Source of the DNA: Deltaproteobacteria bacterium
GTDB lineage: Bacteria > Myxococcota > B64-G9
Direction: 5' to 3'
Length of the DNA stretch: 50,005 bases
NCBI GenBank assembly: GCA_019307065.1
Contig: JAFDKH010000054.1
Span: 1 to 50,005, forward strand
This document shows, one piece after another, positions 35,605 to 45,359 of this stretch (within the stretch, counting starts at the first letter, position 1; the number at the start of each line of letters is the position of its first letter). Made by a program: the position numbers and the translations under genes. The notes beneath the pieces are model-generated. The model had not been told where the DNA came from. It saw only the letters and a list, made by a program, of their open reading frames with translations, and did not search any database.

Positions 35605-36267
35605 CTACCAGCCGGACATAATCATAAAAGATTTGGTCAATCCCAGGAATTTCTCTGCTTTTATTTCTGCCTCGGGAAACAGACTCTCTAGGTCTGCACG
35701 CGAAAGCAAACGGACCGAATTGGCCTGACGCAGAGCTCTTTTTCGATTGGGCATCTTGCCGGACCAGCCGAGATCAAAATGAGTGATTAAAAATATTTTC
35801 ATTTCGAGCGGTAAAAACTGGAAGAAGGGGAACAAGAAATGCGGTTCAATCGGGAAATATTTATTGGGGGTCTGAACGAAATAACGTTTAGCCACTCGGC
35901 GAATTTCAGAAGCCATACATCTTTGATCGGCCAGGGTGCCGACATGCTCGATGACCGAGTTTGAGAAAACAACATCGAAAGTCTGATCATCAATAAGATC
36001 GAGTCGCCGGGCATCGCCGCTCAGTGACTGAAAATTGGGGCGGCTTACCCTGACCGGCTTTAGATTGAGCAGATGGATCTCGACTTGATCAAGAAGTTCC
36101 AGATGCACCTGTTCCCAAAATGACTGGGTGCCGCCGAGATCGAGGATTTTTATCGGGCGTTTTAGCCGGTTGAGTAATTCAGTAAAGAACGCAAAGCGCT
36201 TCTTGCGCAATGAGCTTGCCAGAGAACCCGGACGGCTGGAATCAGCCATTTTTCTTAAGATGTTCAC
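35605..36267 (-). CDS. Class I SAM-dependent methyltransferase
   Basis: The 220-residue product has the class I methyltransferase pattern: motif I IKILDLGGTQSFW (about 39-51), an acidic loop region near LSGDARRLD, and motif IV-like FDVVFSNSVIEHV, typical of methyltransferase type 11. The C-terminal half has basic and aromatic stretches (FLFPFFQFLPLEM). SAM binding is well supported; the acceptor cannot be deduced. An internal Met (residue 7) is an alternative start, and neither has a strong ribosome site. It begins 21 bp downstream of the transketolase stop and is probably cotranscribed with it. Confidence 0.85.
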   Translation of the reverse strand: MNILRKMADSSRPGSLASSLRKKRFAFFTELLNRLKRPIKILDLGGTQSFWEQVHLELLDQVEIHLLNLKPVRVSRPNFQSLSGDARRLDLIDDQTFDVVFSNSVIEHVGTLADQRCMASEIRRVAKRYFVQTPNKYFPIEPHFLFPFFQFLPLEMKIFLITHFDLGWSGKMPNRKRALRQANSVRLLSRADLESLFPEAEIKAEKFLGLTKSFMIMSGW

Positions 36268-36288
36268 GCGCCTGACATACTGAAGTAA

Positions 36289-38280
36289 CTACTTGGCAGC
36301 CCAGTTGCTCAGCTTGGTAAGAATTGCATCTGATGTGAACCCAAATTTTTCACCCATGACTTTACCCGGGGCCGAAGCTCCAAAACGGTCGATTCCGATT
36401 ACCAGTCCGTCGGGGCCGGCCAGGCGGTGCCAGCCGGGATCGTGACTGGCTTCCACGGTTGCAACCCGCCAGCCTGAGGGTATTACATTTTTCTGGTAGT
36501 CATCAGGCTGGGCCAGGAAAGCTTCCCGCGAGGGCATCGAGACAGCCCGAATGCCCAGTTGTTGCGCTGCTGCAGCAACTGGGGCCACTTCCGAACCGGT
36601 CGCAACGACTACTTCCTGAGCGCCGGTTTTCTCTTCGACAATGACATAGGCACCCTTGTGAACATCCTCGGGTTTGAAAGCAGGCGGACGGTCCAGGATT
36701 GGTAATTTCTGACGCGTCAGCACCAGAGCCGTCGGGGCATGGCGATGTTCGATGGCATATGCCCAGGCGGCCGCCGTCTCGAGTGGATCGGCCGGGCGGA
36801 AAACCGCCAAATCCGGTATAATTCGCAGGCTGGCCAGGTGTTCGATTGGCTGGTGAGTTGGCCCGTCTTCGCCGACAAAGATCGAGTCGTGTGTGAAAAC
36901 ATATATAGTACCGAGTTTCATCAAGGCCGCCAGCCGGATGGCCGGGCGCATGTAATCGGCAAAAACCAGGAAGGTGCCTCCGTAAGGTATCACTCCTCCG
37001 AATATAGCCATGCCGTTTAGCATGGAGCCCATGGCATGCTCACGTACCCCGAAATGAATATTGCGGCCGGAGTAACTATCGGGGCCAATCGCCGGGCTGT
37101 CGGTGATCATGGTCTTGTTAGATGGGGCCAAATCGGCCGATCCGCCGATCAATCCCGGAATGATCTCGGCCGCGCGCTGCAGAACCTTGCCGGAAAGTGC
37201 GCGGGTAGCGGCTACATCCGTACCGGCCGCCTCGATTAGAGTATCTAAGAGCCCGTCGGGGATTTCGGGAGTGAACAAGCGATTCCAATAAGAAGCCCTA
37301 TCGGGATGCTCCTCTCGCCAGCCGGCGAAATTTTTCTCCCAAGCTTGTCTTTCTTCTTTGAGCCCTTCTGCTCGCCGGGCAAACAGCGCCCGAACTTGAT
37401 CGGGAACCTCGAAGGGATTACTCGCCGGCCAGCCCATGGCCTCTTTAGTGGCCTTGACTTCGTCGGGCCCCAGGGGAGAGCCGTGCGAACTAGCCGAATC
37501 TTGCTTGCCTGGGCTGCCGTAAGCGATATGTGTGCGGGCGCAAATAATAGAAGGCCGATTGTTTTCCAGCGTGGCGCGCTTGATGCTTTGAGCAATGGCC
37601 TTGCGATTGTGACCATCGACATGCTGGACGTGCCAGCCGTAGGCTTCGAAACGGATTCCCACGTCTTCGCTGAAGGTCAAGTCGGTCGGGCCTTCGATCG
37701 AGATATGATTGTCATCGTACAAGTAGATCAAGTTGCCAAGTTTTAAGTGGCCGGCCAAAGAGGCCGCTTCGGAGGAGACCCCTTCCATCAGATCTCCATC
37801 GGAGACAATCGCGAAAACCCGGCTATCGATTGGGCGAAACTCACCGACATTCAAGCGCCGGCTCATCAGTCTGGCAGCTAAGGCCATGCCCACTCCGCTG
37901 GCAAATCCCTGGCCTAAAGGGCCAGTAGTGGTCTCCACTCCGGGAGTACAGCCCAATTCTGGATGACCCGGAGTCCGGCTCTCCCATTGCCTGAATTGCT
38001 TCAGATCGTCGAGACTCAAGTCGTAGCCGTAGAGGTGCAAAAGGCTGTACAGCAGAGTCGATCCATGCCCGGCTGAAAGGACGAACCGATCTCTGCCCGG
38101 CCAATCCGGCAAGCTGGGATCATGTCGTAAGAAACGGTGAAACAGTACGAAAGCACAATCGGCCATACCCATCGGCATGCCGGGGTGGCCGCTGTTGGCG
38201 TTCTGTACGGCGTCGATGCACAGCGTCCGAATAGTGTTGACCGCCAATTGCTCGAGTTTTTCTTCAGTTGAGTCCGGCAT
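36289..38280 (-). CDS. tkt: Transketolase
   Basis: The full-length 663-residue enzyme transfers two-carbon ketol units between sugar phosphates in the pentose phosphate pathway, using thiamine diphosphate. Visible landmarks are the N-terminal [46 protein letters not shown], the ThDP/metal motif [15 protein letters not shown] with DDNHISIEG, and in the pyrimidine-binding domain [17 protein letters not shown] and [25 protein letters not shown] lies about 6 bases before the ATG. The gene is divergent from the second alpha-2-macroglobulin and is followed by the methyltransferase. Confidence 0.97.
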   Translation of the reverse strand: MPDSTEEKLEQLAVNTIRTLCIDAVQNANSGHPGMPMGMADCAFVLFHRFLRHDPSLPDWPGRDRFVLSAGHGSTLLYSLLHLYGYDLSLDDLKQFRQWESRTPGHPELGCTPGVETTTGPLGQGFASGVGMALAARLMSRRLNVGEFRPIDSRVFAIVSDGDLMEGVSSEAASLAGHLKLGNLIYLYDDNHISIEGPTDLTFSEDVGIRFEAYGWHVQHVDGHNRKAIAQSIKRATLENNRPSIICARTHIAYGSPGKQDSASSHGSPLGPDEVKATKEAMGWPASNPFEVPDQVRALFARRAEGLKEERQAWEKNFAGWREEHPDRASYWNRLFTPEIPDGLLDTLIEAAGTDVAATRALSGKVLQRAAEIIPGLIGGSADLAPSNKTMITDSPAIGPDSYSGRNIHFGVREHAMGSMLNGMAIFGGVIPYGGTFLVFADYMRPAIRLAALMKLGTIYVFTHDSIFVGEDGPTHQPIEHLASLRIIPDLAVFRPADPLETAAAWAYAIEHRHAPTALVLTRQKLPILDRPPAFKPEDVHKGAYVIVEEKTGAQEVVVATGSEVAPVAAAAQQLGIRAVSMPSREAFLAQPDDYQKNVIPSGWRVATVEASHDPGWHRLAGPDGLVIGIDRFGASAPGKVMGEKFGFTSDAILTKLSNWAAK

Positions 38281-38363
38281 GGGTTCCTCCAGTTAGGTTG
38301 CTGAGGAATTGAAGCAAAACCGCGGGCAATGGTCAACCGAAGAATGGTTTTTGAATATGCTCC

Positions 38364-38387
38364 AGTTGGGGTAGACTTGCGCCAACT
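38364..38387. promoter_or_regulatory. Inverted repeat upstream of the second macroglobulin gene
   Basis: AGTTGG-N12-CCAACT at 38364-38387 lies 16 bp before the ATG at 38404 and encloses TAGACT, a possible -10. It could be an operator or a leader hairpin ending just before the GGGAGGA ribosome site. Confidence 0.3.
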
Positions 38388-38403
38388 CAAACGGGAGGAT
38401 TTC

Positions 38404-41400
38404 ATGAGACGTTGCGGGTGGATGGCGATTTTTTCTCTTTTTGTCTTTGCACTGGGATTAGGGGTTGTCACGGCGGATGAGCCGTCCGATGAAGATCTGT
38501 CCAAATTCATCAAGAAAGGACCGCGTAAGCCTGCGCGCGTCGGCGAACGAGTCAAGATACCCTTTCCACCCCCGCAAGGCAGCCAACCGCGACCGGGAGT
38601 CAAGCCTGATGTCCGGGCCAGGCCGTTGAAGGTGGTTCGCTATCAGCCCGAGGGCAAGGAACAATTCGCTCACACGATTAGCGTCACCTTCAATCAGCCG
38701 ATGGTTTCGGTTTCATCGCTGGCAGAGATAAAAAAGGAGAATATTCCGATAGGCCTGGAGCCGAACATCCCGGGAACCTACCGCTGGGCCGGTACTCGAA
38801 CGATTACTTTCGAACCCGAGGGCAGAATTCCCTTTGCGACTCGGTTCAAAGTGACGGTTCCGGCAGGGGTTGCGAGCGCCAGGGGAACCAGGCTCAAGGA
38901 ACCTTTTGTCTTCTTCTTTGATACGCCGGTACCGACGGTCGGGCTGCAGCCCTCGAACGGGAGCAGCGAGTTGGAGCTGAACCCGATGATTCTCCTCAAT
39001 TTCAACCTGGCAGTCAGTGGCTCGAAAGTTGCCCGCTTCGTGAGTCTCAAGAGCGAAAAAGGCAAAAAAATACCCCTGCGCCTTGTTCCACGGGAGACTT
39101 GGAAAGGCGACAGCCGGATAAGTTATTGGGCGCGTCCCGACCAGAACCCAAACCGCCGGGTGATATTCGTCCTCAAGCGACCTCTGGTTCGCAACACAAC
39201 CTATTTGCTCGAAGTGTCAGCCGGCTTGGTTTCGGACGAAGGCCCGCTGGTGATGCCGAAAAGCGTGGTTTCCAAATTTAGTACATATTCACCTTTGAAA
39301 GTGGTTGGACTTACCTGTCAGGCCGACTATTACGATTACGACTATCGCAAGGAGTGTATTCCGGGTGGTGAATTGGTGGTCCGCTTCAACCACGGGCTAA
39401 AAATAAAATCACCCAAAAAATACATTTCGGTTTCTCCGCGACCCAAAGGGCTCAAGATTCGGGTGCAGGGTGCCTGGGTGTATCTGGCCGGCAAATTCAA
39501 GGCCGGAAAATCCTATCGAGTAAAAGTTCGCGGGGGAGTCAAAGACCAGTACAGCCAGGTCCTTAAAAAGGGCTGGGCCGGCAAAATGCCGTTTGTTCAT
39601 ATGCGGCCGCAATTGAATCTGGGAGTTAGTGGAGTTTCTGTAATCGAACCCGGGGAATCCCTTAGGCTGCCGGTTAGTTTGTTGAACGTCAAGTGGTTCA
39701 CGGTCATGGTCTACCGGATTCCCGATCAGAAGATCTGGCGGGCCATGAGCCTGACCGGCAGATCGCACTACGAACCAGACTTCAAGCGGGATCTGGTCGA
39801 GATAAAAAAATTGCAGGTTTCGTCATTCAAAGAAAAACCGCGTTTTGTCTGGGACCAGTGGAAAATACACGGTGTGTCTTTGAAAAAGGTAGTTCGTCGG
39901 CATGGACCGGGTGCCTATCTTGTCGTTTTGCATACGCCCATCTTGAGAAATGACAGCAGCCGCTACCAATCGGTGCTCGTTCAAGTTAGCGACTTGGCGT
40001 TGACCGCCAAGTACGACAACCGGCAAATAGTAGTCCTGGCCACCTCGCTTAAAACCGGAAAGAAAGTTTCCAAAGTTCGCCTGAATCTCGTTGATGATGA
40101 CAATAAAAACGCAGGTTCAGCTACGACCGGAAAAGACGGCCTGGCGGTCATCGAGGCGCCGGTTCCGCCTCGCGAGAAGAACCGCTCCAGGATGCTACTG
40201 CAGGCCAGCCTGGGCAAAGATCGCTCTTTTCTGGAAATACGCGGTTCCGGAGATGATAACCGCTACGTTTCGATGAACTGGGGCCGGGATACCCGCTCGC
40301 AGCAGGTTCGCACTTTTCTTCACGCCGATCGGGACTTGTACCGGCCGGGCGAGGATGTCTACGTTTTCGGCATCAGCCGGCAATACGACAATAGTCAAGA
40401 ACAACTGCCCGGTTCGCTCCCGGAAGATTACAACAAGATCTCCTGGAATGTTCGTTCAGCCCGGGGCCTTGATCTGGCCAAGGGCATAACGGCGGTCACC
40501 AAATTCGGCCGGTTTCATTTCAAGTTCAAGCTGCCTGACGATGTAGATCTGGGCTGGACCAGAATATCAATCAAGTTTGAGAATATCAGGCGCAACCTGG
40601 GCGGCCACACCAGTTTCTCGATCCAGACCCAGGAATATCGTGCGCCGGAATTCAAAGTTGGAGTCGATATTCATAGCCGGCCATTATTTTTCAAAGACGA
40701 CCTGACGGCGACCATTCATGGCGACTACTTGTTTGGGGCGCCGATGCGGAATGCGAATGTTAGCTGGAGCCTTTACAGTAGCCAGGCCAGGTTCTCGGCC
40801 CCTAATCATGCCGGGTTTCACTTCGGCGACATGCGGCCTCGCTGGCACTGGTACCATCGCCGCTATCATGGTCCCTATCGCTCACATATAGCTGGCAGTT
40901 CCGGTAAACTGGACGAGCATGGACAGTTGAAAGTCAAGTACAAGTTGCCTGATTGGAGTCAGTCCGATCCGTCTTCTCTGATCCTCGAGTCCCAGGTTAC
41001 CGATGAAAACCGCCAGGTAGTATCCGGGAGGTCATCCGTTCTGGCGCATCCGGCCGACCAGTATGTAGGAATTCGGCTGTCGAGTTCTTTGGTCGAGGCC
41101 GGCGAGCCTTTCAAGATTGGTCTGGTCGTTGTCGACCTGGACGGCAAGCGCATTCCCAAGCTGCCGATCAAGGTCAAGCTGGTCGGCGAAATCAGTAAGC
41201 GAGTCGCCGGCAAAGACACCAAGGGTCTGGCAATTACCAGATGGGAAACTAAAATAGAGGAAGCCGCCAGCTGCGAAATGATCTCCAGTGATCACGTTGT
41301 AGAATGTGAATTCAACCTGGCCCAGGGCGGTTCCTACACCATTGTGGCCAGTTCGATCGATTCGAAAGAGCGCCCGATCAAGAGTACTACCTGGCTGGAT

Positions 41401-44298
41401 GTCTTCGGCGAAGGCTATGTCTCAAAAAAACAAACCGATGCTCAGAAAGTCGAGCTGATGCCCAGTAAGCAAGAATACCAACCCGGAGACACGGCAAAAA
41501 TCGTGATCCGGGCTCCATTTGCTTCGGGATTGGTTCTCTTTACCCAGGATCGCAACGGCCTGATTGATTATCAGTTGCTCAAGCTGGAAAAGAACATGGC
41601 GATTGTCAAGGTTCCAATTTTAGAAAAGCACATTCCCAACCTGGAAATATCGGCCACGGCTATCGCGGCCCGGCCGCGCGGCAAGAAAGGCAAGCGCCCC
41701 AAGGCTGCCTGGGCTAACGGAAGTATCCGGCTGAAGATATCTACGGACAGGAAGAAGCTCAATGTTGTTGCCCGGCCGGCATCGTGCACGGCCCGCCCGG
41801 GACAAAAGGTCCCGGTCGATATTCAAGTGACCGATTACCAAGGGCGGCCGATCCAGGCCCAGCTAGGTATTGTGGCTGTCGACGAGGCGGTTTTGAGCAT
41901 GACCGGATTCAAGACACCCGATCCCTTGCCGACATTTTACTTTTTCCGTGCACCCGGGGTTGCCCTGGCCGAGACTTTGAAGCGCCTGATGCCCGAGATG
42001 AAGAAGCTGACTCCCGAAATGCAGAAGGATATGCAAGCTCCCGGCATGATGAAATCAAGGGCTGCCAAGAGAGGCAAGTCCATGGAAGCCGAGGAAGTCG
42101 CCATGCCTGCCGTAGCCGACGATGTAGGCGAAGATGATCAGGCAGGCGAAGTTGCGGTTCGCAAATTCTTTCTGACTACCCCCCTGGCTCAACTCGTTAC
42201 CAGTGATGCCCAGGGAAAAGCCCGACTGAAACTACAACTGCCCGACAACCTGACAACTTTCCGTTTGATGGTCGTGGCGGTTGATCTGCAAGATCGTTTC
42301 GGATCGAGTGAGGCACGGGTAACTTCTCAAAAACCGCTCCTGGCACGCCCGGCCCTGCCACGTTTCGCAAATTACGGCGATGCTTTCGATGCGGCAGTCA
42401 TAATCAACAATGAAACCGGCAAAAGCAAAATGGCTAAAGTCGAACTGAAAACCAAAGGGATTACTCGTTTGGACCCGGTCAGCAAACTGGTGTTTGCTCC
42501 TTCCGGCAAAGCCACCGAAGTAGCTTTTCGAGTTCGGGCCGACCGTCCCGGTAGGGCCGTGTTTACTTTCACAGTTCGCCTCGATGACGAAGCTGATGCA
42601 GTTCAGACCGTGATTCCTGTGTGGGTACCGGCTACAACCGAAGCGTTTGCGACCTACGGCACGACTACTTCAAGTGTGGCCCAACCCGTCAGGCCGCCCA
42701 AAGATGCCTTGCGCAACTTCGGCGGGTTGGAACTTACCCTGTCGGCCACGGCATTAACCGGCCTGCAAGATGCCGTACGCTACCTGGTTGAGTATCCTTA
42801 TGAGTGCGTTGAGCAGACCAGCAGCCGCTTGCTGCCCATACTGGCCCTGGGAAAGATCCTCGAAGAGTTCAAAATCGGCGGTCTGGAATCGCAGAAGCTC
42901 AGAGAAAGTCTCGCGCGTCGGGCAATCAAGAAACTAGTCTCCTCGCAGCGCTCCGACGGCGGTTGGGGTTACTGGTGGGGTTCGTCAGACAGCGTGGCCC
43001 ACCTGACTTCGTATGTCTTGCTGGTGCTGCGCAAGGCCAAAGAGACCGGATTCGAAGTGCCGGATGACACCCTCAAGCGTGCCAAGCGGCATCTGGTCAA
43101 CTGGATGCAGCGCAGTCGTTCACTGCCGGACGATAAGAAGAGAACCTGGTGGCGGCGTTACGTTCTGGATACATATGCCATGGCCTTGTATGTGCTGACC
43201 AACCAGAAAGACAAGTATCCGACTGATGCAAAATTGGTCTATGACCATCGCGAAGAGCTCGACTTGTTTGCCTGGGCCATGCTGACCGCCGTCTATCATC
43301 GTCAGAACCCGAAAAGCACCGAGCGCAAGGCGCTCTTGCGCGAGCTCTCAAACAGAGTAGTCGAGACACCCTCGGGAATTCACTTTGCCGAAGCCCGCAG
43401 CGAATCCTTGAGGATGTTGATGCATTCGTCATCTCGAACCGACTCGATTGCATTGCTTGTTTACTTAGAAGTCGATCCTGAGAACGACATGATACCCAAG
43501 ATTGTACGGGCCCTGGTCGATGCCCGCATCAAGGGGCGCTGGGAGACCACCCAGGCCAATGCCTATGCTTTGTTGGCCTTGTCGCGCTACTACCAGATAT
43601 TCGAATCGGAGCCGACTGAGTTCAGCGCATTGATGTGGCTGGGGGACGGATTTCTGGGCCAGACCAATTTCGAGAAAAAAACAATGCGCGAAGCGGATCT
43701 AAAAGTACCAATGAAATATTTGTTCGAAACCGGTCCGGCCGATCTTATTTTGAAAAAAGACGGAGCCGGGCGCTTGTATTATCGGATCGGTCTTTCTTAT
43801 GCCCCGCGCAACCTGGATCTGAAATCGCTGGAGCAGGGATTCACTGTTTCGCGAACTTACGAACCGATCGAGAATAAGGCCGATGTCAGCGGAGACAACC
43901 AAAAAGGCTGGCTAATAAAGGCCGGTGCCTATGTGCGCGTGCATTTGATGTTGGTAGTGCCGGATCGGCGCTACTACGTGGTTGTCGACGATCCTCTGCC
44001 GGCCGGACTTGAAATTGTCAACCTGGCCTACAAAACAAGTGCCAGGAACAGGCTCGACCAGGGCGACGCCGGAGGTTGGTACCGTTACTGGATTTCATGG
44101 ATGTTCAACCACCGCGAATTGCGTGACGAGCGGGCCCTGCATTTTGCCGACCAGCTGTCAGCCGGCGTTTATCACGTGACTTATATCACCCGGGCGACGG
44201 CCAAGGGCGATTTTATCGCGCCCCCGGCCAAGGCCGAAGAAATGTACCGTCCCGAAGTGTTCGGTAGATCGAGTACCGATAGGCTAACGGTTGAGTAG
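38404..44298 (+). CDS. Alpha-2-macroglobulin family protein, YfhM-like, with thioester
   Basis: The ATG at 38404 (GGGAGGA about 7 bases upstream) gives a signal peptide MRRCGWMAIFSLFVFALGL ending near TADEPS; the longer frame from 38329 would bury it. The 1964-residue protein begins with an Ig-like/MG1 region (about 85-165; ISVTFNQPMVSVSSL). An MG2 region has DRDLYRPGEDVYVFGI near 642. A Met- and charge-rich putative bait stretch lies at about 1212-1249 (MMKSRAAKRGKSMEAEEVAM), followed by the core domain (PLAQLVTSDAQGKARLKLQL). The thioester motif is YECVEQ with Cys1468, followed by a helical TED (GGWGYWWGSSDSVAHLTSYV). The role inferred from the family is trapping foreign proteases in the periplasm. 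It has no lipobox and no pbpC partner. The first macroglobulin here is TPR-type, so the two are not recent duplicates. Confidence 0.93.
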   Translation: MRRCGWMAIFSLFVFALGLGVVTADEPSDEDLSKFIKKGPRKPARVGERVKIPFPPPQGSQPRPGVKPDVRARPLKVVRYQPEGKEQFAHTISVTFNQPMVSVSSLAEIKKENIPIGLEPNIPGTYRWAGTRTITFEPEGRIPFATRFKVTVPAGVASARGTRLKEPFVFFFDTPVPTVGLQPSNGSSELELNPMILLNFNLAVSGSKVARFVSLKSEKGKKIPLRLVPRETWKGDSRISYWARPDQNPNRRVIFVLKRPLVRNTTYLLEVSAGLVSDEGPLVMPKSVVSKFSTYSPLKVVGLTCQADYYDYDYRKECIPGGELVVRFNHGLKIKSPKKYISVSPRPKGLKIRVQGAWVYLAGKFKAGKSYRVKVRGGVKDQYSQVLKKGWAGKMPFVHMRPQLNLGVSGVSVIEPGESLRLPVSLLNVKWFTVMVYRIPDQKIWRAMSLTGRSHYEPDFKRDLVEIKKLQVSSFKEKPRFVWDQWKIHGVSLKKVVRRHGPGAYLVVLHTPILRNDSSRYQSVLVQVSDLALTAKYDNRQIVVLATSLKTGKKVSKVRLNLVDDDNKNAGSATTGKDGLAVIEAPVPPREKNRSRMLLQASLGKDRSFLEIRGSGDDNRYVSMNWGRDTRSQQVRTFLHADRDLYRPGEDVYVFGISRQYDNSQEQLPGSLPEDYNKISWNVRSARGLDLAKGITAVTKFGRFHFKFKLPDDVDLGWTRISIKFENIRRNLGGHTSFSIQTQEYRAPEFKVGVDIHSRPLFFKDDLTATIHGDYLFGAPMRNANVSWSLYSSQARFSAPNHAGFHFGDMRPRWHWYHRRYHGPYRSHIAGSSGKLDEHGQLKVKYKLPDWSQSDPSSLILESQVTDENRQVVSGRSSVLAHPADQYVGIRLSSSLVEAGEPFKIGLVVVDLDGKRIPKLPIKVKLVGEISKRVAGKDTKGLAITRWETKIEEAASCEMISSDHVVECEFNLAQGGSYTIVASSIDSKERPIKSTTWLDVFGEGYVSKKQTDAQKVELMPSKQEYQPGDTAKIVIRAPFASGLVLFTQDRNGLIDYQLLKLEKNMAIVKVPILEKHIPNLEISATAIAARPRGKKGKRPKAAWANGSIRLKISTDRKKLNVVARPASCTARPGQKVPVDIQVTDYQGRPIQAQLGIVAVDEAVLSMTGFKTPDPLPTFYFFRAPGVALAETLKRLMPEMKKLTPEMQKDMQAPGMMKSRAAKRGKSMEAEEVAMPAVADDVGEDDQAGEVAVRKFFLTTPLAQLVTSDAQGKARLKLQLPDNLTTFRLMVVAVDLQDRFGSSEARVTSQKPLLARPALPRFANYGDAFDAAVIINNETGKSKMAKVELKTKGITRLDPVSKLVFAPSGKATEVAFRVRADRPGRAVFTFTVRLDDEADAVQTVIPVWVPATTEAFATYGTTTSSVAQPVRPPKDALRNFGGLELTLSATALTGLQDAVRYLVEYPYECVEQTSSRLLPILALGKILEEFKIGGLESQKLRESLARRAIKKLVSSQRSDGGWGYWWGSSDSVAHLTSYVLLVLRKAKETGFEVPDDTLKRAKRHLVNWMQRSRSLPDDKKRTWWRRYVLDTYAMALYVLTNQKDKYPTDAKLVYDHREELDLFAWAMLTAVYHRQNPKSTERKALLRELSNRVVETPSGIHFAEARSESLRMLMHSSSRTDSIALLVYLEVDPENDMIPKIVRALVDARIKGRWETTQANAYALLALSRYYQIFESEPTEFSALMWLGDGFLGQTNFEKKTMREADLKVPMKYLFETGPADLILKKDGAGRLYYRIGLSYAPRNLDLKSLEQGFTVSRTYEPIENKADVSGDNQKGWLIKAGAYVRVHLMLVVPDRRYYVVVDDPLPAGLEIVNLAYKTSARNRLDQGDAGGWYRYWISWMFNHRELRDERALHFADQLSAGVYHVTYITRATAKGDFIAPPAKAEEMYRPEVFGRSSTDRLTVE

Positions 44299-44318
44299 AC
44301 TGCATTGGTCGCAAATGC

Positions 44319-45269
44319 TCAGTCATTATCTGACAATAGAGCTTGAATTGCCGCCGAGGTGTCATTGATGGGATCATTCATCGGACCGTCGATACGCGAA
44401 TGAACCCGACCGGAAGAATCTATCAGAACCAATGTGGGCAACTTGCCGATTCCGAAATTTCGCTCTGATTGCATGAAGAGGTCGACCGGCATGGGACGCT
44501 TGGGCCAGATCGTCCGGTGCACTTTCAGCATTTCGGCCTGATAGTCCGTGGTTTTTCCGACGGCAGTGAAGAGCTCCATGGTGTCGATCGCTATGCAAGC
44601 CAGGTCGCTGTTTTTGGCGGCAGTACAGGCTTTATCAAGTGCTTGCATGTGAGCGTAGCAAGGTTCCGAGAAGGTCCCCCAGAAAATCAAAGCCACTGGA
44701 CGGTTCTTCAAAGAGGCCAGATCAAAACCCGGCGAGCTAAAGGCCGGTAGCCTGATCTGAGGAGCCTGGCTGCCGGCCGGCAGTTCGGTGACTTTTTTCT
44801 TTCCGGCTTGGATGCGAGTCAGTAAAAACCCCTTGAAAGTATCGCCGGAAAGTACGATCCAGCCCGGATCGTCGGTGGTCAGCGGCAAAGTATAAAGCTG
44901 GCGCCCGCGCCGCAACTCGATAATTATTTTCTTGTCCTTGTTCGCCTTGATTATCTCGGCCAGCTGTTCTTCGGTATGAACTTCTTTCCCGGCCGCGGCC
45001 AGGATTACGTCGTCGGCCATGAAGCCGTTCAGATCTGCCGGTCCGCCGGGTCGAATGAGAACGATCTTGACCTCGGTGTTGGCTAACTCGATCATAGTGC
45101 CCTTTGGGCCCGGGGCCCGGGCGGGGTTTTCGCCGGCCGGAATGACTTTAAAACCGAGATCAGCAGATTGATCTTCGTTTTTATTCGCCGGTCTTTTGTC
45201 ACAAGCGGCTTGCAGCCCAGTCAGACCAAGCACCAAGACAATTGCGCCAAATAGCTGTATTGGTTTCAT
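44319..45269 (-). CDS. PDZ plus thioredoxin-like lipoprotein with SxxC active site
   Basis: The 316-residue precursor has a lipobox-like LQAAC with Asp at +2, which in E. coli favours inner-membrane retention. A PDZ-like domain follows (about 55-130; IRPGGPADLNGFMADDVILAAAGKEV). A TlpA/AhpC-like thioredoxin fold covers about 165-316 (APQIRLPAFSSPGFDLASL, VALIFWGTFSEPCYAHM, KLPTLVLIDSSGRV with cis-Pro). The usual WCxxC is FSEPC, so the first cysteine is replaced by Ser and a normal disulfide exchange is unlikely. A peroxiredoxin-like or purely structural role is possible. It is divergent from the heparinase-like gene by 90 bp, and its ribosome site is weak. Confidence 0.85.
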   Translation of the reverse strand: MKPIQLFGAIVLVLGLTGLQAACDKRPANKNEDQSADLGFKVIPAGENPARAPGPKGTMIELANTEVKIVLIRPGGPADLNGFMADDVILAAAGKEVHTEEQLAEIIKANKDKKIIIELRRGRQLYTLPLTTDDPGWIVLSGDTFKGFLLTRIQAGKKKVTELPAGSQAPQIRLPAFSSPGFDLASLKNRPVALIFWGTFSEPCYAHMQALDKACTAAKNSDLACIAIDTMELFTAVGKTTDYQAEMLKVHRTIWPKRPMPVDLFMQSERNFGIGKLPTLVLIDSSGRVHSRIDGPMNDPINDTSAAIQALLSDND

Positions 45270-45359
45270 CCCTAATTATTATCATGATCAACAACATCGA
45301 ATCCAGCGGTTCTTATTGGCTGGTCCATCTGGTAGGATATCCAACAGGAGGCCCGAAGC

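Noticed and set aside
38366..38381. Sigma-54-like sequence GGGGTAGACTTGC upstream of the second macroglobulin
   Set aside because: GG and GC are 9 rather than 10 bases apart and the TGGC part is missing; spacing is strict for this promoter class.
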